A stretch of DNA of 64,000 nt from Combretum micranthum (Eukaryota > Streptophyta > Magnoliopsida > Myrtales > Combretaceae). A program made the position numbers and the translations under genes. Shown here piece after piece: positions 47,712 to 60,177 of this stretch. The stretch spans positions 124,001 through 188,000 of the forward strand of contig JAMXBD010001587.1 in the NCBI GenBank assembly GCA_024138025.1, in the 5' to 3' direction. Each line of letters opens with the position of its first letter. Position 1 is the stretch's first letter. A model generated the notes under the pieces. It saw only the letters and a program-made list of their open reading frames with translations. It ran no database searches and was not told the DNA's origin.

Positions 47712-48304
47712 TGATGAAGCAGTTAACGAGAAATTGAATTAAGGTTTATATCACAAACCGTTGATTTTGCGAATACTCAGAGTGTGATCTTCAAATACCA
47801 ATTGATTTTAAGAATTCTTAGGTATGTGGCATCCAAATTCAAAGAAATATATGAAGTTCGAGAATTTGGGAGAAAGAGAGCAAAGACGGTTTAAATATTG
47901 TATTTCTTAAAAGATATGATATGTGTCTATCCATTTGCCCTAGGGCATACAATATGCAGGTTATCTTAAAAGCTACCAAAAATAGAATCAAAACTGTCAA
48001 AAAATAAAAAGATCTTAAAACGAAGTACATAAAAATTCAAAACTAACACCACAGATGGCATGTAAAACTGACACTCCTATAAAAAGTTATAAGAAAAATA
48101 AGACCTATAAAAATTACTAAAAATGACCATTTAATACCCTAAACGAAGGAATTTGGCCAAAAACAGGCCTAGCTCACCACCAAAAGTAGTGCTTTCTTCA
48201 AGTTAGCTCATTTCCTTCAAGATAGAGCCTTTAGATCATTGGTAACATCCCAGTTTCTGTCCCACTTCTCTAGATACCTACTCACCATTATCTCCACTTC
48301 ATCA
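47712..48304 (-). repeat. Gypsy element 2, 3' LTR
   Basis: Plus strand starts TGATGAAGCAGTTAACGAG and ends CCACTTCATCA; its partner starts TGATGCAACGGTTAACAAG and ends CCCACTTCATCA. They match through AAATTGAATTAAGG, CAAATACCAATTGATTTT, GATATGATATGTGTCT, CCATTTGCCCTAG, AAGTTATAAGAAAAATAA and GAAGGAATTT-GCCAAAAA. Its right 88 bp encode the end of pol. Confidence 0.85.
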
Positions 48305-50540
48305 TCATCCCTTGGGTGAATAGAATTCACCCTTAAATTGTCTTCATCTGAGCTATCTCTAGTGTATGGGATGAGATGCTTCACATTAAACATGTCTGTT
48401 GTTTGAATATGGCTGGGCAGCTTCAATCTATAAGCATTTGGATTGATCTTCTCTATGATCTCTACTGGTCCAATCTTCTTCGTTGACAATTTATTATACT
48501 CACCAGTAGAAAACCTATCTTTTGTAAGGACAGCCTAAACATAATCTCCTACGTCAAACTCCACATGTTGCCTCTTCTTATCAGTAACTTCTTTATATTT
48601 ATTTGTAGTCTTTTCTAAATTGTTCTGAATAGCTTTATGAATCTTGTGCAGGCTATGTAAAAAATTTTCTGCCTTTTCATGAATTCTGGTCCTATCAGCA
48701 TAGTCATCAAAATCGTGATTTTACTCATACGATTCTACGAGTTTACGATTTTAGGAGGCCCTTCCGAGTTTACTCGCAGGTAGAATCATTTTTTGGTAGA
48801 ATCTTACGATTTCAAATGAGTCTACATGTAAATTTGGTAGAATCTTACGATTTAATCGAATTTATCGATTCTACCTATTTATTCAAACAAGCTAAAATAT
48901 AAAAAATAATATTGTATGTTTACAATATCATCAACTATTAGAAATTAGGATGATGTATCTCTCTTGTTGTTTCTATTTGGTTTCCATACACTCTCTTTAT
49001 CTTTTTTCCTCCCTCTCCTGAAAATCCTTTTTGTACATTTATAGGATTCATTCAAGTCAAGTTATAGCTATAAAATTCATAAGCATAATTATTTATTTTA
49101 TTTATATAATTGATCATTTAATAAGTTGAAAATTTTGATTCTTTTTTAATTTATCACTTATTTCAAACAAAACAATAGAAAATAAGAGTTATTATGAAAA
49201 AACGAACTTAATTTCTTTATTTTTTACATTCATTATGTGTTCTAGGTTTTCTACATCTTCTACAAATATTTTTATAATTTTTCGATGCTATTTTGTAAAG
49301 ATTGTGGAAACTTACATTTTTACGTTCCGATTCTATTAACTCCTTGGCGATTCTATATAGAATCGCAAGTTTGACAGCCTTGCCTGTCAAGCAATGGTAG
49401 CAAATCAAGTAGACTTCTTGGAATAACAGAATAAACCACCTGAAATAGACTAAACCCTGTACTGCGGTTAACTATATGATCCTAGCTCTTCACATGTTCT
49501 CTTACTAAGCTCTTTAATAGATTTCCCAGGGATCTATTTACCACCTCAGTCTACTCGTCTATCTATAGGTGATATGCACTACTAAAATTCAGCTGAGTAT
49601 TGACCATCTTCCACAGACTACACCCAAAATGGCTAAGAAATCCGGTATGCCTATCAAAAACAATGCTTGAAGGCAACCAATGTAATTTGTACACTTCTCA
49701 AAAGTACAACTTGCCACACGCACAGCATTTGTAGCCTTCTTGCTGGGAATAAAGTGGCAATCTTTCAAAATTTGTCAACAACTACAAAGATAGAGTTATT
49801 ATCTCATTGTATTCTTGGCAATCCCAACATGAAGTCCATGCTCACATCGATCCAAGGTTGTAAAGGGATGGGGAGTGGCATGTATAACCCTACATTTATA
49901 GTTGCCCCTTTAGACATTTGACAGATCCTACAACAATGCATGTAATGCTCCACCTTCTTGCGATTCATTGACAAAAAATAAGATGTCTGTACCAATCGCA
50001 AGGTTTTGTCTCATCCCACATGTCCCTTACCATGTAGTTCTTTGATGAATAGAGAACGCAAACTACAATCTAGAATACCGAATTGATTACCTCTTAATAA
50101 ACACTCATCCTGCAGTAAATCCTCAAACTTTTTCTCCAGCTCTGACTTTAGCTAATATCTCAAACAAAAATAGGGATCAGTCTCATACAAACTAGCAAAA
50201 GAATGAAAGCCAAGTACCTTTACACTCAGCTTGTTTAGAATGCTCCGAAATCTGCTCGATGCATCAGCAATTTCATTTGTAATACCGGATTTGTGCTTCG
50301 TAACAAAAGTAAAACACTCTAAGTAGGCCACCGAAGAAGCATGCCTAACTGAGACTTTATCCCGATTGTGTAAATGCTTCAGAGCCTCATGGTTAGTATA
50401 TAGAGCGAACTCCCTATGAAATAGATAATTCTGCCAGTACTTAACAACTTACACCACAGCATAAAACTCTACGTCATAAGTGTTGCATCGCAATTTTGAC
50501 CCCGACAACTTCTCATTATAGTAAGCAATCGGTTTGTTAC
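48217..50540 (-). pseudogene. Gypsy element 2 RNase H end and integrase
   Basis: RNase H continues to about 50230. Integrase: 50001-49804 has RKKVEHYMHCCRICQMSKGA (zinc-binding His/Cys), NVGLYMPLPIPLQPWIDVSM and DFMLGLPRIQ. About 49460-49385 reads QVVYSVIPRSLLDLLPLLD, then a hAT-like insert, then 48695-48530 reads DRTRIHEKAENFLHSLHKIH and KKRQHVEF. 48489-48217 is the C-terminal domain: KKIGPVEIIEKINPNAYRLK, MFNVKHLIPYTRD and a final SRYLEKWDRNWDVTNDLKAL, stop at 48217-48219. The last 29 residues lie in the LTR. No chromodomain recognised. Confidence 0.82.
48704..49374. mobile_element. hAT-like non-autonomous insert in gypsy 2 integrase
   Basis: Interrupts the integrase frame and is flanked by CAGCATAG (48696-48703) and CAGCCTTG (49375-49382), 6 of 8 alike. 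Ends are imperfectly inverted: TCATCAAAATCGTGATTTTA at the left and, reversed from the right, TCAAACTTGCGATTCTATAT. TAGAATC and TACGATT words repeat inside both ends. No transposase frame. Confidence 0.6.
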
Positions 50541-51450
50541 TCTAGCTCAACACAGCCCCAAATCCCACCTTCGATGCATCTACATGTAACTCGAAAGGTT
50601 GATGAAATTTTAGGAGCACTAATATCAGGGCTACTATAAGAAGCATCTTTATCTTCTCAAAGACCCTATCCGCTTCCTCAGTCCACACAAACTTCCCTCC
50701 TTTCATATAATCTATTATTGGAGCCATAATGCTGTTAAAATGTGGTATGAATCACCTGTAAAATGATGTAAAGCCACGGAAGCTTCTAATTTCAGGCAAT
50801 AACTAGGCCTAGGCCACTGCTGAACGGCTTCCACTTTAGTTCTATTGACTTGCAAGCCATCGCCCGAACACATAACTAAGAAAAAGTAACTCAGATGTCA
50901 AAAACACACACTTCTTCATGGCTACATAGACCTTTTCTCTGCATAGCACACTAAGAACAACCCTTAAATGTTTGAAATGCTCTTCAGGGTTAGCATTGTA
51001 AATCAATATATCATCAAAGTAAACTACTACACATTTGCCAATGAATGGTCTTAAAACCTGGTTCATCACCCTCATGAAGGTATTGGGTGCATTAGATAAC
51101 TCAAATGACATAACTAGCCACTCATACAAACCTCCTATGTCTTAAAATCCGTTTTCCACTCATCATCGACTCGAATCCGAATCTGGTGATATCTACTCTT
51201 CAAATCCAGTTTAGTAAACACCTTCTCACCACTAAGCTGATCAAGTAAATCATCTAAGCGAGGAGTAGGAAAGCGATACCTAATAGTGATTTTATTAGTA
51301 GCACGGCTGTCTACATATATGCACTAGGAACCATCCTTCTTAGGTTTCAAAAAGGTCGGGATTGCACATGGGCTCAGGCTCTCCCTAATAAAGCCTTAGC
51401 CAACAACTCCTCAACCTACCTCCTTAACTCCTCATGTTTTGTGGGGCTTA
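50540..51450 (-). pseudogene. Gypsy element 2 reverse transcriptase and RNase H start
   Basis: About 51310-51180 gives the RT lead-in on several frames ([22 protein letters not shown], GYHQIRI). 51129-50842 reads [40 protein letters not shown] (catalytic YFDD, intact) and [20 protein letters not shown]. 50727-50542 reads WTEEADRVFEKIKMLLIVAL and FELHVDASKVGFGAVLS, the start of RNase H with its catalytic Asp. Stops separate the frames. Confidence 0.85.
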
Positions 51451-51652
51451 TTTGATAGTGTGGTTGGTTTAGAAGGGCTGCTCTAAGCTCAAGATCTATC
51501 TAATGTTGAACATCACATAAAGATGGTAATCCATCTGGTAAATCCTCAGGAAACACATCCCAGAACTCTTCCACTATTGGAACTGCTACTTCAAGAAGCC
51601 CCACTTCTCCTTCAACTTCCTTACTAACTAAAGCAAAAACAATATCAGACTC

Positions 51653-52249
51653 TCATATCTCCTTCTCAAATCTAGCAAAGGACAATATGCCAGAGCTACT
51701 ACCACCACTCTGTCTAATATGTTTGGACTCAATAGAATCCTTGATCTGTACTAACACAATCTTCACCCATTTGTATACAAAACTATATGTATTAACCCTT
51801 CCATCATGCACTATACCCCCATCGAACTGCCAAGGTCTTCCCAACAGTAAGTCACATGCCTCCATTGTCACCACCTCACACCATATAGCATCCTTGTATC
51901 TAAAACCAATAGAGAAAGAAACAAGAGCACGTTTAGAAACTGTTACGTCGCCACCTTTTTTCAACCAAGCCAGTTTGTAAGGCTTCAGGTGTTGCTTTAG
52001 TTGAAGGCCTAATTTCTACACAACTTCAGTGGACACGATGTTTTCATAGCTTCCTCAATCAATCATGAATTGATACACTTTGTCCAAGATAGTACATGTG
52101 GATTGGAAAATATTATTCCTGAGCCACTCTTCCTCAACTGCCCTGGGAGGCATACATGATCTACTAACTACCAGATTCTCCCTACCACCTCTCGTCACAA
52201 ATTTCTTCTCATTATACTCAATGTCGAAGACAGGTCCTCTATTACCCAC
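51653..52249 (-). pseudogene. Gypsy element 2 aspartic protease remains
   Basis: Frames 52249-52055 (LVVSRSCMPPRAVEEEWLRN, then NIFQSTC and the degraded active-site region at about 52080) and 51964-51653 (VTVSKRALVSFSIG, WCEVVTMEACDLLLGRPWQF, DGGIVHDGRVNTYSF). The second is the conserved flap-to-end part of plant gypsy proteases. The catalytic DSG block is degraded (KVYQFMID). Confidence 0.8.
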
Positions 52250-52318
52250 AGCTTCATCATCCTCATCCTCCTCATTTTCAACAAAAAGTACCTTCTTCTC
52301 GACCTTCCTATATTCAGA

Positions 52319-53250
52319 CTATTGGTGACCAGTTTCACCACATTTGAAGCACTTCAACCAACTACTGCTCGACCCCCTGGTACTAGGCTCATTAAATCGC
52401 CTAGTGGTGTTGCTACCAGTAGTTCCACCCCCTGTACGATTTATTCCACTAACACTACCCATCGTACTACCATAATACGTACCATTCCCAGACTGCTTCC
52501 ATTGTTTCACAACAATTAAGGTGATTTTCAATTTGCCTATTGCCTTGTTTTAGATTCTACTGGTAAAATTCAGAGGTATAAATATCAACTAACATGTTGC
52601 CTTGTTTCATATTCAACAGCTTCTGTTACATGATGGCTGAAAATTGTTGGGCAAAAATGCCGCTCGCAAGTGCTTCTTCGTCTTCTTCCATAAGGTGATT
52701 TTCGATTTGCCTAACCTACTCCTTGTCAATTTCAATTGTTGCCACCATGCTGTGGCCCTACTACACAATCTAGTTGCTACCAGTTGCACCCGTTTGTCCT
52801 TAGGGACCCCTTTAAACTCCAGAATCTCTTCCACTATAGCCAACCAATCTACCAATTCCTTTGGTTGGAGGCTACCATGGAATTATGGTGTCTCCATCCT
52901 CAGACCCATCTCCTAACACCTCTAGTCTTCCTCAATACGAAGTCTACCAGGTCTACATGGTAATTCATCATGTTGCTCATACTCCTCAATAGAAGAGGAG
53001 TCATCCTCTGTCTCATATACATCTAGCATCGAATTAGGGTTTCGTCCCCATATAAGGTTTTCATTCCTTTGGTTCTCCATCAACGCACCCATCCTCTCTA
53101 CCAAGCGATCAACCACCACATCCAAATGATGTCCTAATGCCGTATCTAGCCATTGATCAATCATCTACCTAATCCTTTGATCTAGATCATCGTGATCGTA
53201 GATCTCATCCAGTGCAACACGATAATTAGCTTATCTACGGGACACCATTG
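52319..53250 (-). pseudogene. Gypsy element 2 gag remains
   Basis: ATG at about 53250 then a stop after five codons. 53164-52922 reads IDQWLDTALGHHLDVVVDRL then VERMGALMENQ and an acidic stretch (DVYETEDDSSSIEEYEQ). 52855-52613 has the gag core DWLAIVEEILEFKGVPKDKR then VQLVATRLCSRATAWWQQLK. 52531-52319 is a Gly/Ser-rich linker ending in the zinc knuckle start CFKCGETGHQ, followed by a stop. Gag packages RNA into particles. Frames are disconnected, so it is dead. Confidence 0.85.
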
Positions 53251-53260
53251 TTACCAAGAG

Positions 53261-53280
53261 CGAACCTGACTCTAACACCA
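53261..53280 (-). other. Gypsy element 2 primer binding site
   Basis: Minus strand TGGTGTTAGAGTCAGGTTCG, a variant of TGGTATCAGAGCCAGGTT, complementary to the initiator tRNA-Met end. It lies 3 bp from the LTR. Confidence 0.75.
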
Positions 53281-53283
53281 ATT

Positions 53284-53862
53284 TGATGCAACGGTTAACA
53301 AGAAATTGAATTAAGGTTTATATCACAAACTATTGATTCTGCGAATACTTAAAGTGTGATCCTCAAATACCAATTGATTTTGAGAACTCCTTGGTATTTA
53401 ACATCCAAATTCAAAGAAATATATGAAATTCGAGAATTTGTGGAAAAAGAGAGCAAAGACAGCATAAATATTGTATTTCTGAAAAGATATGATATGTGTC
53501 TGTCCATTTGCCCTAGAGCATAATATATAGGTAGCTTAAAAGTTGCAAAAGATGGAATCGAAATTGTTAAAAAAATAAAAAGGTCTTAAAATGAAGTACA
53601 TGAAAGACAAAACTAACGCCATAGACGGTGTGCAAAACTAACACACCTATAAAAAGTTATAAGAAAAATAAACCTAAAAGAAAAAAAAAACTAAAAATGA
53701 CTGTTTGAAGCCCTAAGCGAAGGAATTTAGCCAAAAATAGACCTAGCACAACACCATAGGTGATGATTTCTTTAAATTAGCTCGTTTCCTTGAAGATATG
53801 GTCTTCAGATCACCATAGACCACTTCTCTAGGTACCTATTCACCATTATCCCCACTTCATCA
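53284..53862 (-). repeat. Gypsy element 2, 5' LTR
   Basis: Partner of 47712-48304, with visible divergence. It includes a copy of the pol C-terminal coding end (CTCTAGGTACCTATTCACC against CTCTAGATACCTACTCACC at 48268). On the minus strand it is followed by AAT and then the primer site. Confidence 0.85.
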
Positions 53863-55263
53863 TATAGGATATTTTGTTTAAAGATGATAAAACTGATGAC
53901 TACGCATGGAATTTTAGAGCATTGTTTATTCTTTGATAACATCTTGTTAATAATGTCTAAGCATAGTAGATCAAAGCAACATGCATAAAAAGAGTAACAA
54001 AAGTATATATGTAGATGTAAATAGTTGTGGTGCTAATCCAAACATAGATTTTTCAGATTAGATGATCATGGTACTAACTTGTTTGTTTCATCATATTTTG
54101 GTTATTTTAACATCATATTTTTGTTATGTTCAAATAGATGTTTGTCAAGAAATAAATATCGATAAAAAACTGACGATTTTACTCATAAACTAACCAAACA
54201 TATATGATACAAATAAGTTATAGATACGGATTTGACACATACGATATAGATAAAACTTTAGCAATCCAAATAGATCCAATTGGAGTAAGACTTAGGTTTT
54301 GCTGTTTTATACGGTTTCTGTCAAAATTAGTCGTAAGGAATAAATGTAGCATGGAGACCGAAGACCTACATTTAAAATTTGAATGTACATTAGTTGCCTC
54401 ATTTCTTCCTTTGAGTATCTTTTTATGGAATTTGAAGTGCTTGAATATCCATATCACATTAAAGGCTTTAATCAACCCATGTAGAAACATGTCTTTTTTC
54501 TAGTTTATTATCATTTATGTGGTTATTGGAATGCTACAGAGTCTATAGCTAGAATCTGAATCTCGTGCCTAACCCAACAACCGAGGATAGACTAACCGTA
54601 GCCATGGTAATGTGTCGTGTTATACTATCTGTGTGCTAAATTTTGCTTATTTTACATATCTCATACTTTTGCATGCTCGGTCCATTTGTACTTATTTGAC
54701 TCAAATGTGGTGCTTCATATGCTTTTCCTTATTTCTCCCATGCCATGCCAACCCATTTATTCACATGTCACTGCATGCCTCCACACGCCTTTAATCAAGT
54801 CTAGTTTCACACAATTTATATGATTTTTTTTTATTTCCAACTCTCTTTTTTTTTTTTCTAATTGCTGTCAAAATTTAAATTATGGAAATTACTTAAATTA
54901 GCTTTTAAGAATTTACTATGTAAATATAACAAATAGATTTTACATTTCATATGAATTGAAACTAAATGATAAAATAAAAAGTAATTTATTATTTCACTAA
55001 AATATGCAACTACATTATTAATTACACTAGTATTTGAAAAAAAAAACCAACATAATTAATTCATTTTAGAAAAAAAATGGCAAATGAGACGATTGGCCAC
55101 CTTACTAATCTTGACCATCGTTGCCACCTAGGGGATGATGTTATGGTGGTGTAGTGGTGGTGGATGAACTCTCAGTTGGTAGCTTAGCCATTAGAAAAAT
55201 TCTCATTGAAACTTGATAATTTGATCAAACGAAAATTGATATATTAGAGCATTTGGTGCAATC
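53863..55263. other. Unassigned AT-rich stretch
   Basis: No supported gene. About 54120-54290 (reverse) is a copy of the MITE-like sequence also near 36260 and 62270. Frames at 54204-54503 and 54612-54823 have no family signature; the latter shares a style of CATGCCATGCCAACCCA words with 56700-56780. Confidence 0.35.
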
Positions 55264-56270
55264 ATGGAGCATTTGAAGATTTTACTAATCATTTGCCTCT
55301 ACTCTTGTTTGATCTTGCCAATCACTTCGGTGTTCCATTATTTGAGGCATGTTAAAGCTACCGGGCTCTTATTGATGTTGTGCTTGGTCATGCCTTTCCT
55401 CCTTTATTGGATCACGCCAAGTAGGTATTCTTCAAAGTTGAGGTTTAGGCTCACCCAGTCATCATCCTCCTCTCCCTAGTCATGTTGTGGGTGTCCATGA
55501 TCATCATTTCTATAGTATTGGTTGTACTTCTTTTGTATGTTGTCCCTTTTGAATTTTCCTTTGCTTTCATTTTGGCATAATTAGAAGGGTCGAATCCATA
55601 GTTTCAAGAAGGACAGTGATCAGCCTTCCATATGTCAAGTGAGAATTCTTTCTCCTAAGCACGTCAAAAACATTGCACAACCAAGCAACGGCATCCAATG
55701 GTCGCCCTGTAGTATTGCATCCATTATGAAGATATCTTTAGCAAACAAGTAATTTACTTCTTCCTTTGACATATATTATAGTAGATCATGTGGTGGATTA
55801 GCCTATAAATCAAGGTAAGATGATGTACCCACTTGAGGAGGAAGGGCCCAAAGGGATAGAGGAGAGGGAGGATAATTTCAATGTCCTTAGTTGTTGGAAG
55901 AAAAAAACACCCATGAGCCGATGTTTCCATAGTAGCATGGGATGTTTTGACTCCTTCGACTTCAATAGTTTCATTAGAGTCATCTCAGTTCGGATAGGCG
56001 GGTCATCAATTTGTACCACCATGGACTAAAAGCGAAAATCATGGAAATATGTGTACTCTTAAAGTATTGGACAAATCTCTAGAATAAGAAACCCATGCTT
56101 TTAGTGGCCTAAGGATGGTGCTCAAGGACGGGGAAGGTGACAAGGGTCTTTGTCACCACCGGAGTCACAGTTATAGGCACAGGCACAGATGGAACAATAG
56201 AGTGACCCCAAGAGATATTAGGATGTGATGGTTGATGATTGAGGCGAAGGGATGTACTCCATGGCAATAT
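55264..56270 (-). pseudogene. Degenerate minus-strand ORF, possibly a transposon protein
   Basis: Less AT-rich than its flanks. Minus-strand reading gives TLMKLLKSKESKHPMLLWKH (about 55980-55920), GRPLDAVAWLCNVFDVLRRK (about 55710-55650) and NSHLTYGRLITVLLETM, then EEDDDWVSLNLNFEEYLLGV (about 55465-55405). The NSHLTYGRLITVLL segment resembles the end of the putative plant transposon protein domain (Transposase_32 type) carried as an extra ORF by some gypsy elements. Stops and shifts throughout. The family call is tentative. Confidence 0.35.
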
Positions 56271-59200
56271 TTTTTTTTTCGTATTTTGTCATTGTATAAA
56301 GTTATCATAATTATTAATAAAAATTAATTTTTAGCCAATCTTAATGTTTAAAAAAATGTACAATTTACTAAATTAGTATTTTCAATTAACTAACATAATA
56401 TTTAAAAAGTGTAATTAAATTTATTTAATTCGTTTATTTAATTGTTGAATAATTTTTAGGTTAATTTGTTAAAACAATTGAAATTATTTCTAAAAAATAA
56501 ATTATATTAATTAAAAGTAAATTGCATTAATTAAATTAATCAAACAAAGTAAATTATATTAATTCAATATGATTTACAACAATATAAAATTACTTTAATC
56601 ACTATATTTTATCTTATTTAAAAAAAAAAAAGACTCATGTGTTTGCATGGCGTGACGTGCAACTCAGTTATCTCATGTGCTACATACCAGCCCACATGTA
56701 CTTGTGTTTTTTGTTTTTTCTACACGTGTCTTGTATGCCATACCAAACCCATGTGCTCATGAACCCTACCTCGCATGTTGTGACCCATTTGCAATACCTT
56801 AACTCCGCCATGCCAAAAATTGAGAAACCACTGTTACCCTTTAAAACTAACACATTTGGGAAGAGGGTGATGAAAGCATTTTGGTATACCGTTTTGTGTG
56901 TTGAAACCAGTTTTAAGTTAGCTGTGTGCAACACGCAGCTGAATGATAAAGGGTATAAACTTCTGACTGTGTTTAAGGACTGAGTTAAACTACATAAAGC
57001 TATACACATTGATCGTTACATGTGAAGTGTACACTGTTTCTACGTGTAATGTACTCAGTTAATATCCAACTCTCATGACTTCACTTTTAGTGTTTACTTG
57101 ATTATATTTTAGACTTGGAAGATCAACTCCTCCCATGCTTCCAAATCTTTTGTCTTCTCAACTTCACAATAAATCTATATGTATGTCTGTGGATCTCTAG
57201 TATCTCAAGTTTCCTTTTTAAAATGATTACCCTTCATAAATCATATATATGGAATGCTTTTGAGCTCTGAATAATTGTTTCAAGATTTTGAAAAAAGAGG
57301 AGAAGTCAGAAGAGAAAGCACCGTATCGAAAAGGTGCTGCTGCAAAATATGGGTGACTTCATTCTTGTTGACAGGGTAGGCGTAGTCAATTACATAATGC
57401 TGAGATTTTGAGGGACCAATGTGTGAGAAATATGGTCCTGAAATGTTTAAAAATCCCATGATTGATGGTGTCATCCCTAAAAATGCTTTGACTGAACAGC
57501 AAAGCCTTGACATATGCAACTCGTTTGGAAATAAATTTATAATTGATGATAATGGTTTTTCTTTTTCCATGGTTGATAACCGAAAAATCCTGTTAAAGTT
57601 ATAGTTACTGGAAAATTTACTGCTTTGTTTGTTTTGCTGGGTTTTCCATTGAAAATAGGATAGGTCATAGGTGCTTTACGGTTTGGGTAGTCTCTCTCAA
57701 CCCTGTTCCCCCAGTTTCAGATTTATGTTCATCCTTATTCTATTCACCCGTGAAATGAATGTGTGGACATGACACATGAACTACAAGGATTATTGGGCTT
57801 GATAATATTATTGTTTGTATATTATTAAAGAAAACAGTGTTGTCCTTTTAACTCTTCCATTTGTTATAGGGCTATCTAGGTTTCATGTAATTGCACATGA
57901 AACAGCCTCCCTTTTTTTTTAAATCTCAATTCTTGTTACTACACACAGACTTAACCTTTTTTCACAATATTTATTACCATGGAATAACTATTCCTTATTT
58001 GATTTATATAAATTTCTCATATAAAAAAAAATTACAATTCTAGTGACACAAAATAGATTAAAATCTCATATTTCTTCCATCCACGGGATGATTGGCTATT
58101 TAAGTTATCTCCCTCCCCCCTCCCCCCTCTCCCAAAACTATACTTAATCGGAATTATTATTTCATCATAACCTTATTCTGTTTCAGTAAATCAAAAGCAA
58201 TAAAAAAAATTCCATTTCGCGGATGAATAGTATAACAGCTCTTGAAATATCCCGTTAAACCTTGTGGAGAGACTCAGAATACCTTAAAAATATGACACAA
58301 ATGTTATTTTCTTCTTTTTCTCCTTTTGGTTGGTCTAGGTACCTAAATCAACTGACCCACATGACAAAAAAAAAAAAAAAAAAGAATAAAGCAACTATTA
58401 GGAATGTGCATCTTTGTGCAGAAAAGGACATCTCTCATCATCCCATCACAAGAACAAGAAGATGAGTGAAAGAGTTAGGAAGCCCCCCACTATTCCTTTC
58501 CCTTTCCTTTTCTTTGTATAAAAGGGCCCTACGGGGGGGCAAATATACTCTTCTTTTGCTTGTTACGTTCCTAGTAGTCCCGTAATTATATTAGTTGTTG
58601 TTAAGTCACTTTCTGTATTTGATTATATGATTTTTATGACCTGGATTCCAAACTTTGTCAAGGAATTGGGGTCCCTCAAATGTGGTTCCAACATCACAAC
58701 TGCACTGTGCGTGATGGCCTACCTTTGGATAACTCCAATCAGAAATATTTTCAGATCATGAACTGAACTAGACTTAGTTTTGACCAAATGGATATGCTCT
58801 TCATGTGATGCTAGTCATTTAGGTCTTTCCTCTGAATCTCTTTTGTTTCGTAGTTTGTCTTTTCTGAATAGGAATGGTATCTCGGACATTAATTATTGTG
58901 TTTGGTGTTCGATCTCGCTGAACTGCAATGTTTGATATGATAATTTTCATTTGTGCTTTTTTTCTAAGATGGTTCCTACCGGTTGGCGAAGAACATCAGC
59001 AAGGGAGATGCACGGTAGACGAGACACGACATCGATTATAGGTTTAAGACCCACATGGGCCACTTCATAGGGTCACCTGCACATTGCAAGTTGGACTAAA
59101 TTTCTTTTGTAGATGGTTCATATATCCGAGGCTAGCTATCCGCCTTCCCCTCGATCACTCACAATGGAATTGGACCCCATCAATGGTGGTGTTTACATGT

Positions 59201-60145
59201 GAAACACCCGAAAGGCTATTGGAGTTTATGGCTTTTATTAAGAAGAGTTATGATTTTTCATTTAAGTTACTTGATTTTCCTAATGAGATTTCTTAATGGA
59301 AAATATTCCTCTATCTTTTTATATATAAGTGAAAGCAAATAATAATAATAATAATATATACTTTTACGATCAATCCATCAAAACTAAAAGGTTACTATTT
59401 TTTTTTTTTTCCCAAAACAAATAATATAGTAGTAATACATGACACCAAGTAATATATAATACAAAAAAGCCTCAAAGAGTGAACAGGATATTTAATTATC
59501 GTCATGTATGAATACGTTCCCTTTCTTATATGTGAAGCTATCCAATCTACTAGAATATTAGCATTTCATTTAACAAGGTAAAACGATAAGAAACATTTGA
59601 TAAAGTCGTTAATGGATCACAAACCTTGTCAAAATATGGCACGGTTGACTAATGCAATCCATGACTAAGATTTTAAAGCTTGATAAAGTGAGGAATAATA
59701 ACGTTGAATTAAACGTATAAGGTATTTTTAAAAAATAAAGTATCTTGTAGTTATGATAAATACATGTATCTTGTCCGTTTATTAAATTTGTGAAAATCAT
59801 AAAGCTGAAAGATTCTACAAATTAATTTATGAAAATAAACTATTATGCAATTTATGAAATTAACTTATTAGAGCATCCCGGTGGATATCAATTCTTCCAT
59901 CTAGCTGAACGCATTGTGAATGGCAGGACTGAGTGAAGTGCTTGAAAATGACGCTATCCAGTTGGATAAGTTTAAACCAGGAATATTTCATTCTGGGTGT
60001 CCCTAGTCAAGGTTGGCTGGACAAGGCTTGGTTTCTATGTAGCTTCTCATTGCTCCTTGAAGCATAAGTCCATTCCTTGACATCATTGCCATGATTTGAC
60101 GACATCAACGTTCACAATAGAAACTTTAATGCTTATAGACTCTCT

Positions 60146-60177
60146 TGTGATTGTGATTGTGATTGTGATTGTGATTG
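60146..60177. repeat. (TGTGAT)n hexamer repeat
   Basis: Five uninterrupted units of TGTGAT. A simple sequence repeat with no wider context. Confidence 0.9.

Larger units (their letters stand above)
47712..53862 (-). mobile_element. Ty3/gypsy element 2 with both LTRs
   Basis: Minus-strand element: LTRs at 47712-48304 and 53284-53862, primer site at 53261-53280, gag, zinc knuckle, PR, RT, RNase H, integrase. Order and sequence fit the CRM/Reina-like gypsy group. Total 6.15 kb including a 671 bp insert at 48704-49374. Flanks TACAA and TATAG are only partly alike. All coding parts carry stops or shifts. The pol frame ends inside the 3' LTR. Confidence 0.88.

Noticed and set aside
52644..52963. 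Plus-strand frames over gypsy 2 gag
   Set aside because: Shadows of the minus-strand gag core; they have no motif of their own.
56639..57009. 114- and 109-codon frames on opposite strands
   Set aside because: Both are open only because stops are scarce in this less AT-rich patch; no motif, no splice context.
57280..57604. Plus frame MCEKYGPEMFKNPMIDG and its minus overlap
   Set aside because: Protein-like in places, but I could not tie it to a family; too short to call a gene.
58510..58760. TATAAAAGG followed by a transcript-like leader
   Set aside because: I checked the next 250 bases for a start with an extended frame and for microRNA-like stems and found neither.
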